Of a DNA stretch of 36,885 nt, positions 31,929-36,885 are shown in pieces (the stretch's first letter is position 1; each line of letters opens with the position of its first letter). The stretch is from a virus. The position numbers were made by a program, and so were the translations under genes. The DNA is taken from IMG/VR virus record IMGVR_UViG_3300035691_000016, positions 1-36,885 of that record, one strand, 5' to 3'. The notes under the pieces were generated by a model. It made no database searches and had not been told where the DNA came from. It was given only the letters and a program-made list of their open reading frames with translations.

Positions 31929-32080
31929 GTTGTTCAAAGGAAAGAAGGATTTTCAAGCAGCAACGAAATCAAATACTCGTATTGGATACCTGTGCTCAGG
32001 TTTCTTTGCAGCTTGTTGAAGTACAACGCAGGCAATGCCCTGTCCAACAAGATGCCGCAGAAGGCGGTAGGAGTAGTAAA

Positions 32081-33385
32081 GTGAATTTAGCTCAATCAAC
32101 AGAAACAGAATTTCGATCCAACTCAAGATACGTAAAAATGGAAGAGGATGTAATTAAGGTTTTACGTAATACAACACGTGGTGTTTATTACACATTACGT
32201 CTATACGCCGATTATAAAAAGAAAGTTTCCACTGTAAAAATGACTGTCGATAAAATTGCCAGACTAAGCAATATCGGTAGAACAACAACAATCAAATGCA
32301 TCAAAGAGCTCTGTGATTTAGGTGTGATTCAGCGACAAGAAGGAAGAAGCTGCTATGAACCTGCAACATATTTGATAGCCAATGAGATTAATTATTTTAC
32401 GAAAGATAGCGAAAATATTTCCGTTCCAATAGGATCAAATATAAACCATTCGATCAAATATCAGTCATACAATAGTAGTTCAACGTTAGTTTATAGTGGT
32501 ACACATTCTGTACCACAGTGGTTCACAAAGTGTACCACTGTAGTTCACAATCCGAACCACTGTGGTTCAAAAAGTGAATACTATTCATTAATATCTTCAT
32601 TATCTTTTTCAATAAATAAAAATAAACTAATAAAAAATGATTTTGGAGAAGATAAGAAAAGTGAACTACAAGGAAAAATTAATCGACTTGACGAGGACAC
32701 CTTGTTAGAGCAAGATTTGGCAAAAAACGAAAATCCTCAAAAAATGGATAATTTGCAACAAACTGATTCTATTAACGAAAAAATCACTAAGTCTGATTAT
32801 CGAAATAATCGTGCAAATTGTTCATTGGATGTACAGAATGGATTGATTAAGAAGAAAAACAAGACTAAATCTAAGTTAAACATAGAACCTTACATAGAAA
32901 TTTACAATCGCATCGCAGTCGAGCAGGGAAGCCCACCTGTGCGAAATAATAAATCAATCCTCAAGCAAGTTGAGAAGAGCCTTAGGGACTTATTGGCCGA
33001 ACTGAAAGAGGAAGAAAATCCCGTTGATTTCACGCCAGAATATTTCGAGCGATTTCTCAAGGCTTCGATTCAAAGCAAATGGTTCTTGCTCTGCGAATAC
33101 AAATCAAACCTTCACGTACTTCTAAGGCCAAAGAATTTTCTTTTGCAACGCGACGTTCTCAATGCAGCGCTTGAAACGCAGAAATTAGATCGTCAAAAGA
33201 AAGACGACAATGCAAAGCGGCAGCTAGAACAAGAAAAAGCCCAAGAAATCATGGCTAAGAAGAGGGCGGCTGAATATCTCCAAGCAGCGAATGAACGAAA
33301 AGAAACAGCTGTAGGGGCTTTAAAATATCCAGGCTATCAAAGCAGGCGAGCTACGTTACTAAGTCTCGTAGGGCGAACCGTATGA
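32081..33385 (+). CDS. Replication initiator (lambda O-like)
   Basis: 434 residues from GTG 32081, with AGGAG seven bases upstream; a longer TTG frame lacks a ribosome site. N-terminal winged helix (about 15-100): VKMTVDKIARLSNIGRTTTI and CIKELCDLGVIQRQEG, the O-type DNA-binding domain. The middle is a Ser/Asn/Lys-rich linker containing the candidate origin. C-terminal domain (about 265-370: EPYIEIYNRIAVEQGSPPV and KASIQSKWFLLCEY) is of the kind found at the end of phage primosomal initiators and should load the host helicase. Confidence 0.8.
   Translation: MNLAQSTETEFRSNSRYVKMEEDVIKVLRNTTRGVYYTLRLYADYKKKVSTVKMTVDKIARLSNIGRTTTIKCIKELCDLGVIQRQEGRSCYEPATYLIANEINYFTKDSENISVPIGSNINHSIKYQSYNSSSTLVYSGTHSVPQWFTKCTTVVHNPNHCGSKSEYYSLISSLSFSINKNKLIKNDFGEDKKSELQGKINRLDEDTLLEQDLAKNENPQKMDNLQQTDSINEKITKSDYRNNRANCSLDVQNGLIKKKNKTKSKLNIEPYIEIYNRIAVEQGSPPVRNNKSILKQVEKSLRDLLAELKEEENPVDFTPEYFERFLKASIQSKWFLLCEYKSNLHVLLRPKNFLLQRDVLNAALETQKLDRQKKDDNAKRQLEQEKAQEIMAKKRAAEYLQAANERKETAVGALKYPGYQSRRATLLSLVGRTV
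32494..32645. other. Candidate replication origin inside the initiator gene
   Basis: Direct and inverted copies of GTGGTTCACA / GTGGTACACA: forward at 32496, 32518, 32540 and 32562; inverted GTACCAC or GAACCAC at 32510, 32532 and 32554. Alternating units recur every ~22 bases (two helical turns). An AT-rich stretch (32578-32645) follows. Lambda O has its iteron origin plus AT-rich unwinding region in the same place. Confidence 0.7.
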
Positions 33386-33609
33386 ATTTCAAAGAGCATT
33401 GCCAATTGAGAGGAATAGAAATTCATCGTGACGATTTGAAGTTCATCAAGACGTCGCTTGCAAAGCTGCCTTATCCGCGAAAAAGAGAGGCTGTAAAAGG
33501 CTATCTCGATGAATGGCTTACAGGAATGGAAAAAACAGAGAAGTCTTTCCAGAAGCAAAATTTCGGCCGTTTTAGCGCAAACACCTATTTGAGGAGATTA
33601 GTAGATTGA
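33382..33609 (+). CDS. Small basic protein (unknown)
   Basis: 75 residues, overlapping the initiator by four bases. Charged helices (FIKTSLAKLPYPRKREAVKG, EKTEKSFQKQNFGRFSAN). Its coupling to the initiator suggests a replication role, such as a helicase-loader partner, but it is too short for a DnaC-type loader. Confidence 0.6.
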   Translation: MNFKEHCQLRGIEIHRDDLKFIKTSLAKLPYPRKREAVKGYLDEWLTGMEKTEKSFQKQNFGRFSANTYLRRLVD

Positions 33610-33860
33610 AACAATTAGCTCACATTGATTCAGAGTATAAAAATATTCGTAAGAAAATTAATAAAACTTTTTTGGTTGCAAATACTGGAAATCAAACAGT
33701 AAAAACCATGCTGTTTATTTGCGTTGAATTTATTGAATTATCAGAAAAGAAATTGATGAAAATCAAGGATAAAAATATTGATGCCAGCGACATCTTAAAA
33801 ACCTTTGCAGATTCACTTCAAGATATTCGAAATGAAATATTAGATTCAATAGGTAAATAA
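33606..33860 (+). CDS. Small helical protein (unknown)
   Basis: 84 residues from TTG 33606, chosen because GAGGAG lies nine bases upstream and the start overlaps the previous stop. Helical throughout (VEFIELSEKKLMKIKDKN). No family recognised. Confidence 0.5.
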   Translation: MKQLAHIDSEYKNIRKKINKTFLVANTGNQTVKTMLFICVEFIELSEKKLMKIKDKNIDASDILKTFADSLQDIRNEILDSIGK

Positions 33861-34084
33861 TGAAAAAATTATTTATCTTATTTTTATTCATTTTTTTAGT
33901 CGCAGGTTGCGAGGATAGAAACGCAAGAATTCCTGCGCATCATTACAAAGTAATTAAAGTTGAAAAAATGAAATGTGAGCTTAGTGATTTGCCAAAAAAA
34001 GAATGCCTTGCCGCATTAAAGAAAAGAATTTATAAACCTACCGTGCAAGAAATGGATGAAAATCCAGATTATGACCCATGGTAA
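33860..34084 (+). CDS. Small lipoprotein
   Basis: 74 residues with signal peptide and lipobox (LVAGC, Cys at 19). The mature part is charged with two Cys (MKCELSDLPKKECLAALK). It is the last gene of the replication operon. Phage lipoproteins here often act in superinfection exclusion; not shown. Confidence 0.6.
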   Translation: MKKLFILFLFIFLVAGCEDRNARIPAHHYKVIKVEKMKCELSDLPKKECLAALKKRIYKPTVQEMDENPDYDPW

Positions 34085-34096
34085 GATAGTCTTATA

Positions 34097-34339
34097 TTAT
34101 TGATTGTCACGCATCTTTTGAAGCTGTTTGATCATGTAGTCTATAAGCTCGTTTTTACTCTTGAAAGTCCATTCAGCAGGGTAGCTTAACGAATTATTCT
34201 CAAAGTAGACGAAGCCTGTTTCCGTTTTTTCTTTGCAAATAGCCGAACCTATTCGTAGGTTTGTTAAATTAAAGGGCATCCAGGCGTCATAGTGTTCCCA
34301 GGATGGTGTTTCAAAATAATATAGTTTTTCCTTTTTCAT
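34097..34339 (-). CDS. Small phage protein (unknown)
   Basis: 80 residues, aromatic-rich (YYFETPSWEHYDAWMPFNL, FVYFENNSLSYPAEWTF), ending in a helix. GGAG precedes the ATG, which follows the upstream stop directly. No family recognised. Confidence 0.55.
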   Translation of the reverse strand: MKKEKLYYFETPSWEHYDAWMPFNLTNLRIGSAICKEKTETGFVYFENNSLSYPAEWTFKSKNELIDYMIKQLQKMRDNQ

Positions 34340-34681
34340 TTATTCTCCACATAATTTGGATTTAAGAAGTTCTTTGGCATACCCAAGCCGGTGGCGATCC
34401 TCATTGCCGGTTAAGATTTTTCCTTTCCATTCCAGATACCATTCGTCTAGCATGTAACAAAGAAAATCTAATTGCTCGCTGGTAAATGATTGTTGAATCG
34501 CTTTATGGCGTTCGTAACGTATTTTAATTTCAGGATGTGATTTTTCAATGACATCTATAGTGGTTTTAAATCCTTCAATAATTTCCATGACTTCTGATGA
34601 TTCTTTTTCAAGAGGTTCTTTTTTAAACATTGAAAGCGCGTTTCTGGCATTCCTATATAAGTTTTCTAAAAATTCAATCAT
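34340..34681 (-). CDS. Small helical protein (unknown)
   Basis: 113 residues, mainly helical (MIEFLENLYRNARNALSMF; FTSEQLDFLCYMLDEWYLEW). It overlaps the upstream gene by ATGA. No family recognised. Confidence 0.6.
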   Translation of the reverse strand: MIEFLENLYRNARNALSMFKKEPLEKESSEVMEIIEGFKTTIDVIEKSHPEIKIRYERHKAIQQSFTSEQLDFLCYMLDEWYLEWKGKILTGNEDRHRLGYAKELLKSKLCGE

Positions 34682-34884
34682 TCTTTATTTTCCTTTGGAT
34701 AATATTTTTCCCATTCGGTGACAGCGTAGAGTAGTTCAGTAGCAATTACTTCTGCCGCCGCTCGGAAATCTTCCCATTCAAGTTCTTTGCATGATAATCG
34801 AAAGAGCGCCACAGAACAGTCGCGCGTTCTCTTTTGCAGCCATTCCTCACGGGGAGTGAGTTTAATGTTGTAGTTCTCATTCAT
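34678..34884 (-). CDS. Small phage protein (unknown)
   Basis: 68 residues: LTPREEWLQKRTRDCSVALF and a C-terminal helix. Overlaps both neighbours. No family recognised. Confidence 0.55.
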   Translation of the reverse strand: MNENYNIKLTPREEWLQKRTRDCSVALFRLSCKELEWEDFRAAAEVIATELLYAVTEWEKYYPKENKE

Positions 34885-35068
34885 TATTTTCGTGCTCCTT
34901 CAAAAGCGCATCATGCATTGAACGCAACATAATGTCGTGATGCAAAACCATTTTTGTGGTAATGGATATTTCTTCATTCATAGTTTTAAGTAGACAATGC
35001 ATCAACCAAAAATTAAGCGCAGATAGAATAGCTAATCCTGCGCCGAGCATATATAGACCGATATTCAT
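34877..35068 (-). CDS. Small membrane protein
   Basis: 63 residues from 35068 (GGAG nine bases upstream; start overlaps the stop of the broken gene at 35065-35184). One hydrophobic segment (YMLGAGLAILSALNFWLM), then a charged helical tail. Unknown. Confidence 0.55.
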   Translation of the reverse strand: MNIGLYMLGAGLAILSALNFWLMHCLLKTMNEEISITTKMVLHHDIMLRSMHDALLKEHENNE

Positions 35069-35184
35069 CCTTTTTGACTCCAGGCCATAAAATGGAAGCA
35101 ATTATTGCAAACGAGCACGTGTTTGGGAAATTGTTTGAAGATTTATAGGTTGGAGCAGCTGTAGCAGCGGAAATGATAATTCAT
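35065..35184 (-). pseudogene. Zinc-ribbon-type gene interrupted by one in-frame TAA
   Basis: Reading from ATG 35184: MNYHFRCYSCSNL, stop TAA (35145-35143), then IFKQFPKHVLVCNNCFHFMA and WSQKG. The two CxxC pairs lie on opposite sides of the stop with normal zinc-ribbon spacing, and the final TGA overlaps the next gene's ATG (ATGA), as for real coupled genes here. Decayed gene, sequencing error or readthrough; TAA is an ordinary stop elsewhere in this genome. Confidence 0.5.
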
Positions 35185-35199
35185 AGTGCAATAACCTGA

Positions 35200-36021
35200 T
35201 TAATAATTGATAGAAATAAAATCGATATACTTTTGGTCAATTGCATCAAATACTTTCTCTGCGAGATTTTTATCCAGACCCGCAAAAAGCATTAAGCTTG
35301 AAATTGCTTCATGTTTAACAAATTCGCGATGCTCTTCATTTTTTCTACGTTGCTCGGCTTCTCTTTCTTGTAGCTCAATAATTTGCTTGGCTTTTAATTC
35401 CTGGGCTTTTATTGCTTCCTCTTGTGCACGCACCGCCTGTTCTTGGGCTTTTACTTCTCTTTCTTTTGCAAGGCGTACTTCTTCTTCTAGCTGTCTTTGT
35501 TTATCTTCTGCATCTTTTAGCGCTCGTTGTTTAGCTTCTTCATAAATTCTTTTCTCATAAGCTTCTCTTTCAATTCTTTTTTGCTTTTCGATTTCTATCA
35601 ATTCTTGTTTAAAGCGCTCATGTGCGTCATGTGCTTCATCCCAGCATTGGATAATGGCTTGTTCTATTTCTAGTTTTTCAATTCTAATGGCCTCAGCAGC
35701 TTCCCATTCATCTAAAGGCTTTCTAATTTTGTCTTTAAGGTTATCAAGGAAATCGCGAGCATATTTTCTACCGGCATCAATTTTTTTAGGAATTTCTTTG
35801 TATTCAGCCGCTAGGTCTTTCCCAATATTTTCAAGATAGGATTTGCTTTGAGCTATTTTGTAAGCAAGCGATGCGATATCTTTTCTTCCTTTGGCAGAAG
35901 ATAAGTCAGGCACTAACGACCCATATTCATTAGAAATTTTCGCAAGGAGCGTGGTTAATTGCGTTTGGTTAGTAAAGACTTCAAGAGCATTTGAACGATC
36001 GATATTGATTAACTCAGACAT
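35200..36021 (-). CDS. Long coiled-coil phage protein (DUF1351-like)
   Basis: 273 residues. The N-terminal ~95 residues (KIAQSKSYLENIGKDLAAEY and a KKIDAGRKYARDFLDNLKDK block) resemble a phage family related to DUF1351. Residues 110-235 are a long Glu/Arg/Gln/Ala coiled coil with AQEQAVRAQEEAIKAQE repeats. The C-terminus is a short helical domain. First gene of the leftward operon behind a promoter with two operators. Related proteins occur near phage recombination genes; function unknown. Confidence 0.65.
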   Translation of the reverse strand: MSELINIDRSNALEVFTNQTQLTTLLAKISNEYGSLVPDLSSAKGRKDIASLAYKIAQSKSYLENIGKDLAAEYKEIPKKIDAGRKYARDFLDNLKDKIRKPLDEWEAAEAIRIEKLEIEQAIIQCWDEAHDAHERFKQELIEIEKQKRIEREAYEKRIYEEAKQRALKDAEDKQRQLEEEVRLAKEREVKAQEQAVRAQEEAIKAQELKAKQIIELQEREAEQRRKNEEHREFVKHEAISSLMLFAGLDKNLAEKVFDAIDQKYIDFISINY

Positions 36022-36051
36022 TTATATTTCCTTAGTGGTTACAACGCGCCC

Positions 36052-36095
36052 ATTATAATAAATTAATTTGCACAAACAACATATTTGTACAAATA
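36052..36095 (-). promoter_or_regulatory. Promoter and two operators of the leftward operon
   Basis: On the minus strand, -35 TTGTTT (36079-36074) and -10 TATAAT (36057-36052) with a 16-base spacer. TTTGCACAAA (36067-36076) overlaps the -35 and a perfect 14-bp palindrome TATTTGTACAAATA (36082-36095) lies just upstream. The binding protein is unknown; the core differs from the CTTAAG sites of the main switch. Confidence 0.6.
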
Positions 36096-36185
36096 TAAAT
36101 TATTGAAAATCAATTTCCATAAATATTGTTTTTAAAAGCAATGAATATGCTATCAAAATTCAATATCTTAACAATATTATGACTT

Positions 36186-36202
36186 AATGATAAATTATCA
36201 TT
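36186..36202. promoter_or_regulatory. Dyad before the late operon
   Basis: AATGATAA-A-TTATCATT, an 8-bp dyad ending about 7 bases before the RBS of the zinc-ribbon gene that opens the late operon. A TATTAT -10-like box lies just upstream. Could be an operator or a small RNA hairpin. Confidence 0.45.
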
Positions 36203-36220
36203 TTAAAAGGAGAGTTATTG

Positions 36221-36364
36221 ATGTCGCAAAAATGTCCAACATGTCTCGGCGCAAAAAATGTTATGAAAATTGGCGGTATGAAAGGTAAGTGCAACACCTG
36301 TCATGGCTCAGGATTCATAAAAGAAACCCAAGAAAAAATAAAGAAAACCAAAAAAGCTGAATAA
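36221..36364 (+). CDS. Small zinc-ribbon protein opening the late operon
   Basis: 47 residues with two CxxC pairs (CPTC and CNTC) and CNTCHGSGF, resembling DnaJ-type zinc modules, then a Lys-rich tail. RBS AAGGAGAG. It lies just ahead of terS; by place it could be a late regulator, but function is unknown. Confidence 0.6.
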   Translation: MSQKCPTCLGAKNVMKIGGMKGKCNTCHGSGFIKETQEKIKKTKKAE

Positions 36365-36384
36365 ACCCTCAGAGGGTGAGTCCA

Positions 36385-36846
36385 ATGTCCAAGGAAAATA
36401 AAACGAGCAAAAAGGCGTTAGGTCGCCCATCTATTGCTATACCCGATAAGATTCTTGAAGAAATTCTCGACGGAGTTAGTACAACAACTAAGGGGCTCGA
36501 AATTCTTTGCGAAGAAAATCCAAGCTGGCCTTCTGCTCGAACCATTTATCGTAGGATGCGACATGATGAAGATTTTTGTCAGAAATACGCACGAGCGAAA
36601 ATAGTTCAAGCTACAATCCTTGCAGATGAAATTATTACAATTTCCGATTATTCAGATCGAGATACTATTGTTGACGAGGATGGGATTGAAAGAGCCAATC
36701 ATGAATGGATAGCCCGGAGCAGGTTGCGAGTTGATTCTAGGAAATGGCTTGTCTCTAAACTTATTCCTAAAGTGTATGGAGATAAGACACAAACCGAAAC
36801 AACAATTACCTTTAACCATGAAAACGCTTTGAATGAACTTAAATAA
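36385..36846 (+). CDS. terS: Terminase small subunit (Sf6/P22-type)
   Basis: 153 residues from ATG 36385 (GAGGGTGAG upstream; GTG 36376 is less likely). N-terminal HTH region (GRPSIAIPDKILEEILDGVS, then ARTIYRRMRHDEDFCQKYAR), a helical oligomerisation part with ADEIITISDYSDRD, and RLRVDSRKWLVSKLIPKVYG, a motif I know from Sf6-type small terminases. It recognises the packaging start and hands DNA to TerL. The short palindrome CCCTC-A-GAGGG (36366-36376) sits just before it. Confidence 0.85.
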   Translation: MSKENKTSKKALGRPSIAIPDKILEEILDGVSTTTKGLEILCEENPSWPSARTIYRRMRHDEDFCQKYARAKIVQATILADEIITISDYSDRDTIVDEDGIERANHEWIARSRLRVDSRKWLVSKLIPKVYGDKTQTETTITFNHENALNELK

Positions 36847-36885
36847 TGAGTCCTGAAGAGCGAGAAATACGACAAAAACTCAAAG
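36769..36885. repeat. Terminal overlap of a circular genome (right copy)
   Basis: Copy of bases 1-117 with T instead of G at 36834. Carries the end of terS and the first 36 bases of terL, showing that genome numbering simply wraps here. Confidence 0.95.

Noticed and set aside
31982-32080. N-terminal extension of the replication initiator from a TTG
   Set aside because: No ribosome site precedes that TTG, while GTG 32081 has AGGAG at good spacing.
1-36885. Integrase or attP site at the tRNA-like gene
   Set aside because: No integrase-like protein is seen, and the tRNA-like gene is not next to a recombinase; partition genes explain maintenance better.

Overview
The window is a complete, circularly closed genome of a short-tailed, P22-like bacteriophage. 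Its first and last 117 bases are the same sequence (one mismatch), so the unit is about 36,768 bp. The sequence is AT-rich. The host looks Gram-negative: two phage proteins carry lipobox signal peptides and the lysin is of the GH108 type. The species cannot be read from the sequence; an AT-rich gammaproteobacterium is a guess from general protein flavour.

Layout. (1) 36221-36846 and 1-18134, rightward: virion genes in P22 order. These are a zinc-ribbon protein, TerS, TerL, portal, scaffold, coat, a probable decoration protein, gp4-like and gp10-like tail proteins, candidate ejection proteins and tail appendage/fibre genes. (2) 18150-22500, rightward: about 18 tightly overlapping small genes behind a strong sigma70-type promoter. 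They include a probable Acb2-type anti-CBASS protein, DUF6378 and PGDYG-type proteins, and three tandem paralogues. (3) 22500-23935: an RNA-rich stretch with a tRNA-like gene lacking a normal anticodon arm, a second 140-nt tRNA-like fold, a pseudoknot-forming segment and a structured ssb leader. (4) 23935-25442: ssb, then a leftward ParA/ribbon-helix-helix partition operon flanked on both sides by five-unit, 11-bp-period repeats. (5) 25578-26637: DUF1353 lipoprotein and GH108 endolysin. (6) 26712-29684, leftward: a ribbon-helix-helix/membrane-protein pair with its own 11-bp-period operator array, then a RecT-family annealing protein and a YqaJ-type exonuclease. (7) 29685-31684: a divergent switch with five CTTAAG-centred operators, two related Cro-like regulators and small membrane proteins. 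(8) 31818-34084: a lambda-O-like replication initiator with a candidate origin inside its gene, plus small genes. (9) 34097-36021, leftward: small genes and a coiled-coil protein.

How it fits together. There is no integrase, and no CI-type repressor that I recognise. There is an origin-bearing initiator gene and a partition operon with two centromere-like arrays. The simplest reading is a phage-plasmid kept as a partitioned episome during lysogeny. Recombination (exonuclease, RecT-type annealing protein, SSB) is phage-encoded; helicase, primase and polymerase are not seen and presumably come from the host. The parts most likely to be new are the RNA cluster at 22505-23900, the paired 11-bp repeat arrays, and the gene-junction modules in the small-gene region.
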